Part shown: positions 1 to 7,114 of the stretch, one piece after another | Numbering within the stretch: position 1 is the first letter of the stretch | Layout of the letters: each line of letters starts with the position of its first letter | DNA from: Agrococcus beijingensis | Lineage (GTDB): Bacteria > Actinomycetota > Actinomycetes > Actinomycetales > Microbacteriaceae | Assembly (NCBI RefSeq): GCF_030758955.1 | Contig: NZ_CP132360.1 | Coordinates: forward strand, 2,854,981 to 2,867,610 | Reading direction: 5' to 3' | Length of the DNA stretch: 12,630 nucleotides | The notes under the pieces: model-generated | The model's input: the letters and a program-made list of their open reading frames with translations, nothing else | Told to the model about the DNA's origin: nothing | The model's database searches: none | Translations under genes and position numbers: made by a program

Positions 1-148
1 CATGGCCGTCGGCGGCGACCCGCAGCCACCGCCCAGCTACTACTTGGCCATCATGATCCTCGCCGCCGTCACCGCGACCGTCGCGGCGCTCGTGCCGGCT
101 GCCGCCGCCGCGAGGCGCGACCCGGCGCGCGAGCTGCGAGTGCCGTGA
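1..148 (+). CDS. ABC transporter permease, FtsX-like, C-terminal end only
   Basis: The frame is open from the left edge and ends at the TGA at 146-148, giving 48 residues. It reads as a soluble stretch (GGDPQPPPSYY), one hydrophobic helix (LAIMILAAVTATVAALVPAA), then a basic tail with RRDPARELR. A last transmembrane helix followed by R-(x)-DP-(x)n-LR is the usual C-terminus of FtsX/MacB-type permeases of ABC exporters, so this is probably the end of such a protein in the membrane. The ATG at position 2 is likely internal. Only the tail is visible; the family call rests on this ending and substrate cannot be inferred. Nothing recognisable lies between its stop and the convergent lipoprotein gene (149-288). 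Confidence 0.6.
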   Translation, partial: MAVGGDPQPPPSYYLAIMILAAVTATVAALVPAAAAARRDPARELRVP

Positions 149-288
149 GCGGACACCCGCTCTCACTTTGAACAATCACGTCCGGACTGCACGCGGCCCG
201 GCAGATCTCGATCGCGTCCCGGCTCGGCGGAGTCGCTCAGCCTTGTCGGATCTCGAATGGGCACGCAGCTTCGGCCGCAAGCCCTTGA

Positions 289-786
289 TCACCCTGCAGT
301 GCAGCCAGGGGGGTAGTACGAGAGTGTCGTGCCTGTCGAGTTGAACGCATCCCGGAACGTCTCGTACGACGGCGGCTCGGGGACATCGAACCCGGCGGCT
401 CCGAGGCACGAGAACTGGGCACCGAGGGCGTCATAACGGGCTCGCAGATCCTGCTCGTCGCGAATCTCGACCCATTCCCCAACCTTCACGCGCAGACAGT
501 AATCAACATCTTCGCGGTACTGATCGTCCTGCTCCGGAGGCACGTGGCCTGAGCTCAGTCCCCCGGCCGGCGTGCCGGGTGGGATGGATGCATCCCACCC
601 GGCATCGCGCAGGCACGCGACCATGGCTGTGCTCCACTCGTCAAGGGTTCCTTCGTGGGTCTCGCCGCTCACAGGCGCGATGACCAGCGGCTCAACAGTG
701 GGCGCCGGGTCCGGCGCCGACGCGCACCCGACGCACGCGAAAGCGGTGAGCATGGCGGCAAGAGACCCAACGCGCAGCTTCTTCAT
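289..786 (-). CDS. Small secreted lipoprotein, function unknown
   Basis: This is a 165-residue protein read from ATG 786. That start has AGGGGA six bases upstream and opens directly into a signal sequence (MKKLRVGSLAAMLTAF). The frame is open further upstream (to 834) but the extension lacks signal-peptide character. The signal ends in ACVGC, a lipobox with a non-consensus Cys at -3, so lipidation at the second Cys is likely but not certain. The mature part is acidic and hydrophilic, with two similar Cys-containing segments, CLRDAGWD and CLGAAGFDVPEPPSYETF, plus CLRVKVGEW. Small actinobacterial lipoproteins of this build are common and mostly uncharacterised. I do not recognise a specific family. 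It is convergent with the permease and stands alone. Confidence 0.75.
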   Translation of the reverse strand: MKKLRVGSLAAMLTAFACVGCASAPDPAPTVEPLVIAPVSGETHEGTLDEWSTAMVACLRDAGWDASIPPGTPAGGLSSGHVPPEQDDQYREDVDYCLRVKVGEWVEIRDEQDLRARYDALGAQFSCLGAAGFDVPEPPSYETFRDAFNSTGTTLSYYPPGCTAG

Positions 787-1136
787 ACAACGTCCCCTGA
801 TCGTGCGGGCCCCCTTGCCCGGCTGACCGCACACTACCCCGAGGATGGGCGCTCACTTCCGCAGAAGCGCCGCGGCTCGTGCTGCGATCGCCACCTCCTG
901 CGCGCAGACGCGCTGCGCCGGCCCTGAGGGAGCGAGCGACCTGACCGCAGCGGGGGTGCGGGCGATGTCGTCGGAACCGTCAGGGCCTAGCCCGACTCTC
1001 CACATTCACTCTCCACAAACCCCCGATTTGCGGTCCGCAGCAGTTACGTTGAGTGACATGGAGTGCGAAAAGGAAGCAGGAGCTAGCCCAACTCCGCTGA
1101 ATACCGCGGCTTTCGGGGGTTGCGTTCGGATGGCCC
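787..1136. other. Gene-free 350-base stretch before the tRNA fragment
   Basis: No convincing gene lies here. A 112-codon + strand frame (845-1183) runs into the tRNA fragment, has mixed composition and no ribosome binding site, and looks spurious. The stretch holds the upstream region of the lipoprotein gene, a tandem pair of ACTCTCCACA copies (995-1017), and lower-GC sequence from about 1000 to 1110 that differs from both neighbours. If the tRNA fragment is an attachment site, this is the inner end of the integrated element. Confidence 0.5.
995..1017 (+). repeat. Direct repeat pair ACTCTCCACA (possible integrase arm sites)
   Basis: ACTCTCCACA occurs at 995-1004 and again at 1008-1017, a 13-base period, about 120 bases left of the tRNA-Arg fragment. 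Paired short direct repeats at this distance from a tRNA core are what arm-type binding sites of tyrosine integrases look like. The repeat is seen directly; the role is inference. Confidence 0.35.
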
Positions 1137-1177
1137 CGGATCAGAAGGTTGGGGGTTCGAGTCCCTCCGGGCGCGCA
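1137..1177 (+). pseudogene. 3' fragment of tRNA-Arg(ACG), probable attachment site
   Basis: The segment matches tRNA positions 35 to 73: the last two anticodon bases and 3' loop side (CGGA), 3' anticodon strand TCAGA, variable loop AGGTT, a T arm GGGGG-TTCGAGT-CCCTC that folds by itself, and the 3' acceptor strand CGGGCGC with G73. The next bases are CA. An intact gene would need a 5' acceptor strand GCGCCCG about 72 bases upstream and a TCTGA strand before the anticodon. Neither is present; identity to the actinobacterial tRNA-Arg(ACG) I know stops at 1136/1137. It cannot make a tRNA. Fragments running from the anticodon to the 3' end are typical att core repeats left by integrative elements in tRNA genes. 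Confidence 0.8.
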
Positions 1178-3167
1178 CTGTGATGAGTCGCGACATAGGT
1201 CTGCCCCGAAGCGCCGCGCGCCCGCGCGCCGCGCCAGCAAGAAGGCCGACGCCAGCGCAGAGGCCACCAGCGCAGAGGCCGCCTCCGCCGACGAGACCGC
1301 TGCGGCGCCCGCCGAGGCACCGGCAGAGGCACCGGCCGACGCGCCCGCCGCCGACGCCGAGGCGCCCGTCGCAGACGCCGAGGCGCCCGTCGCCCCGAAG
1401 CGCACCCGTGCGAGCCGCTCGCGCAAGGCCGCCGCCGAGGCGCCGGCTGACGAGGCTCCGGCGACCGAGGCACCCGCGACCGAGGCCCCTGCTGCCGACG
1501 CGCAGCCGGCCGAGGCCGACACCCAGGCGCAGGCCGCCGACGAGCAGCCCGCGCAGCGCCCCGCACGCGGCCGCGGCCGCCAGTCGCAGCCCGCGCAGGA
1601 CCCCCAGGCGGCGGATGCGTCTGCTGACGACGCCGACGCCACCACGTCGGGTGCGCAGGACGACCGCGCCGCCGGTGGCGACGCATCCGACAACGACGCC
1701 GAGCAGGGCGACCAGGGCCAGCGCGAGACCACCTCGCGCCGCCGCCGCTCGCGCGGCAAGGGCGGCCAGCAGGGCCAGCAGGACGAGCAGGAGTCGGACG
1801 ACGACGAGGGCTCGCGCCGTCGCGGCCGTGGCCGCAACCAGCAGGGCGACAGCGGCCAGGGCCAGCAGGCGCAGGGCCGCCAGCAGAACGGCCCGCAGGC
1901 GCAGCGCCAGCAGACGCAGCAGGACGACCAGGACGGCACGTCGCGTCGCACCCGCGGCCGCGGCCGCGACCGCGCGCGCACCGGACCCGACGCCGAGCTC
2001 GAGATCCACGAGGACGACGTGCTGCTGCCGGTCGCCGGCATCCTCGACGTGCTCGACAACTACGCCTTCGTGCGCACCTCCGGCTACCTGCCCGGCGCGA
2101 ACGACGTCTACGTCTCGCTCGCCCAGGTCAAGAAGCACGGCCTGCGCAAGGGCGACGCCGTCGTCGGCGCCATCAAGCAGCCCCGCGACGGCGAGCAGCA
2201 GCAGTCGACCCGCCAGAAGTTCAACGCGCTCGTGCGCGTCGACTCGGTCAACGGCCAGACCGCCGAGGACGCCCTGAACCGCGTCGAGTTCTCGAAGCTC
2301 ACGCCGCTCTACCCGCAGGAGCGCCTGCGCCTCGAGACCACCTCGAACAAGCTCTCGACCCGCGTCATCGACCTCGTCGCGCCGATCGGCAAGGGCCAGC
2401 GCGGCCTGATCGTCTCGCCGCCCAAAGCCGGCAAGACTCTCGTGATGCAGGCCATCGCCAACGCGATCGCCGAGAACAACCCCGAGGTGCACCTGATGAT
2501 CGTGCTCGTCGACGAGCGCCCCGAGGAGGTCACCGACTTCCAGCGCACCGTCAAGGGCGAGGTCATCGCGTCGACCTTCGACCGGCCCGCCGAGGATCAC
2601 ACGATCGTCGCCGAGCTCGCGATCGAGCGCGCCAAGCGCCTCGTCGAGCTGGGCCACGACGTGGTCGTGCTGCTCGACGGCATCACCCGCCTCGGCCGCG
2701 CCTACAACCTGTCGGCACCGCCGTCGGGCCGCATCCTCTCGGGCGGCGTCGACTCGAGCGCGCTCTACCCGCCGAAGAAGTTCTTCGGCGCCGCGCGCAA
2801 CATCGAGCACGGCGGCTCGCTCACCATCCTCGCCACGGCGCTCGTCGAGACGGGCTCCAAGATGGACGAGGTGATCTTCGAGGAGTTCAAGGGCACCGGC
2901 AACATGGAGCTCCGCCTGTCGCGCCACATGGCCGACAAGCGCATCTTCCCCGCGGTCGACGTGAACGCATCCGGCACCCGTCGCGAGGAGATGCTCATGG
3001 GCGTCGACGAGACCAAGGTGATGTGGAAGCTGCGTCGCGCGCTCGCCGGCCTCGAGACGCAGCAGGCGCTCGAGCTGGTGCTCAAGCAGCTCAAGGAGAC
3101 GCAGTCGAACGTCGAGTTCCTGATGAAGGTCTCGAACTCGGTGCCCGGCCAGCACGACAAGGACTGA
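1149..3167 (+). CDS. rho: Transcription termination factor Rho, 5'-truncated
   Basis: Hexameric RNA-dependent ATPase that ends transcription. Numbering here is from the TTG at 1149, the first start codon after the in-frame stop at 1098. That TTG lies inside the tRNA fragment and is not a credible start; Rho-like sequence begins only near 1200 ([10 protein letters not shown]). Residues ~24-135 are Ala/Glu/Pro-rich and ~140-275 are Arg/Gln/Asp-rich low complexity, as in actinobacterial Rho. The RNA-binding cold-shock-like domain starts near residue 281 ([15 protein letters not shown]). The Walker A SPPKAGKT is at 423-430 and the Walker B VVVLLDG near 500-510; the C-terminus is complete. Missing is the N-terminal Rho_N domain that normally opens the protein. 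The ATPase core looks intact and prfA follows one base later. Either the gene is broken or the junction near 1178-1205 is artificial. An internal GTG at 2019 with GAGGA upstream is a weak alternative start. Confidence 0.85.
   Translation: MGVRVPPGAHCDESRHRSAPKRRAPARRASKKADASAEATSAEAASADETAAAPAEAPAEAPADAPAADAEAPVADAEAPVAPKRTRASRSRKAAAEAPADEAPATEAPATEAPAADAQPAEADTQAQAADEQPAQRPARGRGRQSQPAQDPQAADASADDADATTSGAQDDRAAGGDASDNDAEQGDQGQRETTSRRRRSRGKGGQQGQQDEQESDDDEGSRRRGRGRNQQGDSGQGQQAQGRQQNGPQAQRQQTQQDDQDGTSRRTRGRGRDRARTGPDAELEIHEDDVLLPVAGILDVLDNYAFVRTSGYLPGANDVYVSLAQVKKHGLRKGDAVVGAIKQPRDGEQQQSTRQKFNALVRVDSVNGQTAEDALNRVEFSKLTPLYPQERLRLETTSNKLSTRVIDLVAPIGKGQRGLIVSPPKAGKTLVMQAIANAIAENNPEVHLMIVLVDERPEEVTDFQRTVKGEVIASTFDRPAEDHTIVAELAIERAKRLVELGHDVVVLLDGITRLGRAYNLSAPPSGRILSGGVDSSALYPPKKFFGAARNIEHGGSLTILATALVETGSKMDEVIFEEFKGTGNMELRLSRHMADKRIFPAVDVNASGTRREEMLMGVDETKVMWKLRRALAGLETQQALELVLKQLKETQSNVEFLMKVSNSVPGQHDKD
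1353..1394 (+). repeat. 21-base tandem duplication inside rho (ADAEAPV units)
   Basis: GACGCCGAGGCGCCCGTCGC followed by A or C occurs twice back to back (1353-1373 and 1374-1394), encoding two DAEAPVA units of the Ala/Glu/Pro-rich extension. A looser continuation encodes [11 protein letters not shown] near 1458-1492. Such in-frame repeats expand and contract easily, so the length of this region probably varies between strains. Confidence 0.7.
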
Positions 3168-3168
3168 C

Positions 3169-4251
3169 ATGTTCGAATCCGTGGCCGGCCTGCTCGCTGA
3201 GCATGCCGACCTCGAGCAGCAGCTGGCCGACCCTGCGCTGCACGCCGACGCCGGTCGTGCGCGCAGGGTGAACCGGCGCTACGCCGAGCTCAGCCAGATC
3301 AAGGCGGCGCACGAGCGCTTCGTGAGCTCAGGCGACGACCTCGAGGCGGCGCGCGAGCTCGCCCGCGAGGACGAGGCGTTCGCCGAGGAGGTGCCGGCGC
3401 TCGAGCAGGTCGCCCACGAGGCGGAGGAGAAGCTGCGGCGCCTGCTGATCCCGCGCGACCCCGACGACGGCCGCGACGTGATCATGGAGGTCAAGGGCGG
3501 CGAGGGCGGCGAGGAGTCGGCCCTGTTCGCCGCCGACCTCGTGCGCATGTACTCGCACTACGCCGCCAGCCGCGGCTGGAAGGTCGAGATGCTCGAGTCG
3601 ACGCCGAGCGACATGGGCGGCTTCAAGGACGTGCAGATCGCCATCAAGGGCTCCTCGAACGACCCCGCCGAGGGCGTCTGGGCGTCGCTGAAGTACGAGG
3701 GCGGCGTGCACCGCGTGCAGCGCGTGCCGGCCACCGAGACTCAGGGACGCATCCACACCTCGACCACCGGCGTGCTGGTGTTCCCCGAGGTCGACGAGCC
3801 CGAGGAGGTCTCGATCGACCAGAACGACCTGAAGATCGACGTCTTCCGGTCGTCGGGCCCGGGCGGCCAGTCGGTCAACACGACCGACTCGGCCGTGCGC
3901 ATCACGCACCTGCCCTCGGGCATCGTGGTGTCGATGCAGAACGAGAAGAGCCAGCTGCAGAACCGCGAGGCGGCGATGCGCGTGCTGCGCGCCCGCCTGC
4001 TCGCGAAGCAGCAGGAGGAGCTCGCGGCGGTCGCCTCCGACGCGCGCCGCTCGCAGATCCGCGGCATGGACCGCTCCGAGCGCATCCGCACCTACAACTT
4101 CCCCGAGAACCGCATCGCCGACCACCGCACCGGCTTCAAGGCCTACAACCTCGACACGGTGATGGACGGCGCGCTGCAGCCGGTGATCGACTCGTGCATC
4201 ACCGCCGACGAGGAGGCGCAGCTCGCCGCCCTCGGCGGCGACGGCGCCTGA
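3169..4251 (+). CDS. prfA: Peptide chain release factor 1
   Basis: RF1 recognises UAA and UAG in the ribosomal A site and triggers release of the finished protein. The 360-residue length is normal for the family. In order: an N-terminal helical domain (about 1-105); the PCRF domain with [19 protein letters not shown]; the codon-recognition P-A-T motif at 187-189 within [14 protein letters not shown], the RF1 version rather than RF2's SPF; the peptidyl-transferase GGQ at 232-234 within [18 protein letters not shown]; and a C-terminal helical part ending in ALGGDGA. The ATG at 3169 is one base after the rho stop, with AAGGA five bases upstream, so it is co-transcribed with and probably coupled to rho. 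prmC, which methylates the GGQ glutamine and commonly follows prfA, is not next to it here. Confidence 0.97.
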   Translation: MFESVAGLLAEHADLEQQLADPALHADAGRARRVNRRYAELSQIKAAHERFVSSGDDLEAARELAREDEAFAEEVPALEQVAHEAEEKLRRLLIPRDPDDGRDVIMEVKGGEGGEESALFAADLVRMYSHYAASRGWKVEMLESTPSDMGGFKDVQIAIKGSSNDPAEGVWASLKYEGGVHRVQRVPATETQGRIHTSTTGVLVFPEVDEPEEVSIDQNDLKIDVFRSSGPGGQSVNTTDSAVRITHLPSGIVVSMQNEKSQLQNREAAMRVLRARLLAKQQEELAAVASDARRSQIRGMDRSERIRTYNFPENRIADHRTGFKAYNLDTVMDGALQPVIDSCITADEEAQLAALGGDGA

Positions 4252-4290
4252 CGCCGGCCACCGCACACCGAGCCGAACAGACCGGGGCGG

Positions 4291-4314
4291 ATGCGTCCCG
4301 GTCGCCGGGCGCAT
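4291..4314 (+). terminator. Hairpin after prfA, possible terminator
   Basis: ATGCG-T-CCCGG-TCG-CCGGG-CGCAT forms a ten-pair stem with a single bulged T and a three-base loop, 39 bases after the prfA stop. There is no U tract, so it is at best a GC-rich hairpin terminator of the kind proposed for actinobacteria, or an mRNA 3' stabiliser. The rest of 4252-4457 contains no gene. Confidence 0.45.
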
Positions 4315-4457
4315 CGGCGCGACCGCAGTCGCCCGCCGGGATGCGCGGGCGAGCGTCGCGCCGAGCGCGATCCGGGGGCTTGTCGGATCCGTGGCGCAGG
4401 AGGACCTTGGTGCACGGTGGCGTCCGCCGCCCTCGAATCCCCGCACGAGGAGCACCC

Positions 4458-5630
4458 ATGTCTCGCACCCTGCGGTCGACGACGGCCGCGACAGCGGCCG
4501 CCGTCACCGCGATCTTCGCTCTCGCCATGGCCGCCGGCGTCGCCCCGGCCACCGCATCCGACTCGCACGACGACGACCACGACCGCGACCGCGACCGCGA
4601 CCGCGCCTACGTCACGGTCGCGACCGGCCTCAACAACCCTCGCCAGCTCTCCATCGGCTCCAGCCACCGCCTCTACGTCGCCGAAGCCGGCACCATCGAC
4701 CCGAACATGTGCGCCGCGATCCCCGGCGCTGCCGCGGAGTTCCAGGTCTGCGGCTTCACCGGGTCGGTCACCGAGGTCAGGCGCGACGGCCAGCAGCGGC
4801 GCGTCGTCACCGGCCTGCCCACCCTGGACTTCAACGGCGAGGTGATCGGCGCATCCGACGTCGACGTGAACGGCAACCGCATCTCCGTACTCATCGGCGG
4901 CATGGCCGCCGCCTCGTCGTTCCGCGGCGCCGGGCCCGCGGAGTACGCCGCCTTCGGCACCCTGCGCACCGGACGGCTGCAGTCGATGCCGATCGACGGC
5001 GCCGACCTCGAGCTCGCCGTCGACGTGCTCGCGCACGAGGTCGACGCGAACCCCGACCTCAACGTGCCGCCCGACAGCAACGCGACCGGGTTCACCCGGC
5101 TCGGCTCGAAGCGGTGGGCGATCGTCGACGCCGGCGGCAACACGCTGCTGAAGGCCGACCGCGACGGCGTGCAGACGCTGGCGGTCTTCCCGAACGGCGC
5201 GCCCGTCCCGAACCCGTTCGGCCCGGGGGAGGTGCCCCCGCAGGCGGTGCCGACCGACGTCGCGGTCGGACCCGACGGCGCGTTCTACGTGTCGCAGCTC
5301 ACCGGCTTCCCGTTCCCGACCGGCGGCTCGACCATCTGGCGGGTCAACAAGGACGGCGATGTGACGCCGTACGCCACCGGCCTCACGATGGTCACGAGCC
5401 TCGAGTGGCGGGGCGACAGGCTCTACGCCGTGCAGCTCGACGACAGCAACTTCTTCGACGGGCACGTCGGCTCCCTGCGGAGGATCACGCCCGGGGGCTC
5501 GGTGCACGAGGCGGTGCTGTCGGGCCTCGACGCGCCGTACGGCCTGGCGATCCGCGGCCACGACGCGTACGTCACCGTCGGCTCGGTCTCCTCGGGCGGC
5601 GGCTCGGTGATCCAGGTCGACCTGCGCTGA
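4458..5630 (+). CDS. ScyD/ScyE-family secreted beta-propeller protein
   Basis: This is a 390-residue exported protein. ATG 4458 has ACGAGGAG seven bases upstream and opens with a signal peptide (about 1-33: Arg-containing n-region, Ala-rich core, APATA before SDS). A very polar linker follows, with HDDDHD and four Asp-Arg pairs (about 36-49). The rest has the recurring blades of a six-bladed NHL/SMP-30-like propeller: VATGLNNPRQL, DSNATGFTRL, PTDVAVGPDGAFYVSQLTG, GSTIWRVN and LDAPYGLAIRGHDAYVT. The spacing of these matches the ScyD/ScyE family, named from cyanobacterial scytonemin clusters but widespread in actinobacteria, where its role is not established. No LPXTG or C-terminal anchor is visible, so it is probably released. 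Other propeller families remain possible. It has its own leader region and is unlikely to belong functionally with rho-prfA. Confidence 0.8.
   Translation: MSRTLRSTTAATAAAVTAIFALAMAAGVAPATASDSHDDDHDRDRDRDRAYVTVATGLNNPRQLSIGSSHRLYVAEAGTIDPNMCAAIPGAAAEFQVCGFTGSVTEVRRDGQQRRVVTGLPTLDFNGEVIGASDVDVNGNRISVLIGGMAAASSFRGAGPAEYAAFGTLRTGRLQSMPIDGADLELAVDVLAHEVDANPDLNVPPDSNATGFTRLGSKRWAIVDAGGNTLLKADRDGVQTLAVFPNGAPVPNPFGPGEVPPQAVPTDVAVGPDGAFYVSQLTGFPFPTGGSTIWRVNKDGDVTPYATGLTMVTSLEWRGDRLYAVQLDDSNFFDGHVGSLRRITPGGSVHEAVLSGLDAPYGLAIRGHDAYVTVGSVSSGGGSVIQVDLR
4581..4604 (+). repeat. Four tandem GACCGC hexamers (Asp-Arg repeat)
   Basis: GACCGC is repeated four times without interruption just after the signal-peptide cleavage region of the propeller gene, encoding DRDRDRDR. 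The preceding codons (GAC/CAC) make the linker an alternating charged tract. Slippage would change length in frame by two residues. Confidence 0.8.
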
Positions 5631-5645
5631 CCGGCCCACGCGGCC

Positions 5646-5677
5646 GCGGCCCCCGCTCGTCGTGCGGGCGGGGCCGC
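5646..5677. terminator. GC-rich hairpin between convergent genes
   Basis: GCGGCCCC (5646-5653) pairs perfectly with GGGGCCGC (5670-5677). CGC/GCG (5654-5656 with 5664-5666) can extend the stem past a three-base bulge. It starts 15 bases after the propeller stop and lies between two convergent genes, so it could serve both directions. There is no U tract on either side. Confidence 0.55.
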
Positions 5678-5782
5678 CCTCAAGTCAGGAAATCAGCCCG
5701 AGGTGACACGATCCAGGTCGGAGGCCCACCCATCAGCCGACTGCCACCAAGGTCATGACCGGGTACATCTAGTTGCCTTGGC

Positions 5783-7087
5783 TTAGTCCGTTGACTGACC
5801 CTTGCCGAGCACGATCCGCGGGGTGCCACGCCAGCCATCAGCGGTTGAGATGTTTCGGCCGTCGACGAGCAGCTTGATGCCAGGAAGGTCGCTTGCCGTA
5901 AGCGTCGAGTAGTCGCTGTGGTCGGTCTGGATGATGGCCACATCAACCGAGTCGCCGAGACTGAACGGCGTGAATCCGAGCGAGCTGAGTTCGTCGTCGC
6001 CGTAGAGGGGATCATGGACGCGAACAGTGGCTCCGGCGGACTCCAGAGCAGCGACCGTCGCGAAGACGCCTGAGAAGGCAGTCTCCTTCACTCCACCACG
6101 GTAGGCGGCACCGAGCACGACGGCGTTCATGCCTTCGAGCCCTCCCAACGTGGAGGCAGCACGCTGCACCAGCCGGTCTGGCATCGAGGCGTTGAACTTG
6201 CGCGCGGTCCGGACGATCTCTGCGTCGCCGTCCGTCGACAAATAGAGCCGGGGGTAGACAGGAATGCAATGCCCGCCGACGGCGATGCCCGGGCGGTGGA
6301 TGTGGCTGTAGGGCTGCGAGTTGCAGGCCTCGATCACCTGATAGACGTCGACGCCGACCGAGTCTGCATACACCGCGAACTGGTTTGCGAGGCCGATGTT
6401 GACGTCACGGTAGGTGGTCTCGGCGAGCTTGGCCATCTCTGCGGCTTCGGCAGTGCCGAGATCCCAGACGCCATTCGCCCTCGCAAGATCCGGTCGCTCG
6501 TCGAATTGCAGAACCGCCTCGTAGAACGCGCGCGCACGCTCAGTGCCAGCCGCAGAGAGGCCGCCGATGAGCTTGGGGTAGCGGCGCAGATCGGCAAAGA
6601 CGCGGCCGGTCAGCACACGCTCGGGGGAGAAGACCAGGTGGAAGTCCTCGCCCTCGGTGAGGCCCGAGATCTCCTCGAGCATCGGCTTCCAGCGCGTGCG
6701 GGTCGTGCCGACGGGCAGCGTCGTCTCGTAGGAGACGAGCGTGTTCGGCGTCAGGTGCTCGGCGAGCGATCGAGTCGCCGCATCCATCCAGCCGAAGTCC
6801 GGCTCCCAGGAGGCGTCGTCGACGAACAGGGGCACGACCAGAACGACTGCGTCTGCGCCGGGAACTCCGTCGGCGTAGTCCGTCGTGGCGCGCAGCCGAC
6901 CGTCGGTGACAGCGGAGGCCAGCTTCTCTTGCAGATGCTGCTCTCCGGGGAACGGCTCGAGACCCGCGTTGATCTGCTGGACAGTTCGCTCGTTGACATC
7001 GATTCCTACCACTTCGTGGCCAGAGTCCGCGAACTGTACAGCCAGTGGAAGGCCGATCTTCCCAAGTGCAACGACTGCGATGCGCAT
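5783..7087 (-). CDS. UDP-sugar 6-dehydrogenase, WbpA/WecC-type (nucleotide sugar dehydrogenase)
   Basis: NAD-dependent enzyme that oxidises C6 of a UDP-hexose to the uronic acid in two steps; by context the substrate is UDP-GlcNAc, giving UDP-GlcNAcA. The length of 434 residues is normal. The N-terminal Rossmann fold has VALGKIGLPLAVQFA (7-20), then ETTLPVGTT (121-129) and the family motif FSPERVLTG (153-161). The central helical domain contains AEMAKLAETTYRDVNI (216-231). The catalytic cysteine is Cys274 in GGHCIPVYP. The C-terminal UDP-binding domain has GAAYRGGVKETAFS (326-339) and HDPLYGDDE (358-366). ATG 7087 has GAAGGAA five bases upstream. It is the last gene of the four-gene operon, 26 bases after the previous stop. 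WecC-type UDP-ManNAc dehydrogenase is the main alternative; the three upstream genes favour the WbpA role. Confidence 0.9.
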   Translation of the reverse strand: MRIAVVALGKIGLPLAVQFADSGHEVVGIDVNERTVQQINAGLEPFPGEQHLQEKLASAVTDGRLRATTDYADGVPGADAVVLVVPLFVDDASWEPDFGWMDAATRSLAEHLTPNTLVSYETTLPVGTTRTRWKPMLEEISGLTEGEDFHLVFSPERVLTGRVFADLRRYPKLIGGLSAAGTERARAFYEAVLQFDERPDLARANGVWDLGTAEAAEMAKLAETTYRDVNIGLANQFAVYADSVGVDVYQVIEACNSQPYSHIHRPGIAVGGHCIPVYPRLYLSTDGDAEIVRTARKFNASMPDRLVQRAASTLGGLEGMNAVVLGAAYRGGVKETAFSGVFATVAALESAGATVRVHDPLYGDDELSSLGFTPFSLGDSVDVAIIQTDHSDYSTLTASDLPGIKLLVDGRNISTADGWRGTPRIVLGKGQSTD

Positions 7088-7094
7088 GTGTTCC

Positions 7095-7114
7095 TTCGTT
7101 TCGTTTCGTTTCGT
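7095..7114. repeat. Four tandem TTCGT units between two operon genes
   Basis: TTCGT is repeated four times (on the coding strand ACGAA), filling nearly all of the 26-base gap and running into the stop codon of the upstream dehydrogenase gene. The ribosome binding site of the downstream gene lies directly after it. Loss or gain of a unit would move stop and start relative to each other by five bases. Confidence 0.85.

Noticed and set aside
1149..1151. TTG as genuine start of rho
   Set aside because: It lies inside the tRNA T-arm region, AGAAGG is directly adjacent rather than spaced, and the first 17 or so codons do not resemble Rho.
1107..1177. Complete tRNA gene
   Set aside because: No GCGCCCG acceptor strand, D arm or 5' anticodon strand exists upstream; only positions 35-73 are present.
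845..1183. 112-codon + strand frame possibly ending a recombinase
   Set aside because: Its last residues come from translating the tRNA arm, there is no ribosome binding site and no integrase motif.
1083..3170. Very long minus-strand frame across rho (695 codons), and a 359-codon one at 980-2059
   Set aside because: They are antisense shadows of rho, with biased Leu/Val/Arg or Ser/Ala-rich composition forced by the GC-rich third positions; their C-terminal parts are reverse translations of the tRNA fragment ([10 protein letters not shown]), a well-known spurious product.
5751..5760. Palindrome GGTCATGACC, with CCAAGG/CCTTGG around it, as an operator
   Set aside because: It lies downstream of both convergent genes, where no promoter is expected; a chance palindrome or part of a 3' structure is more likely.
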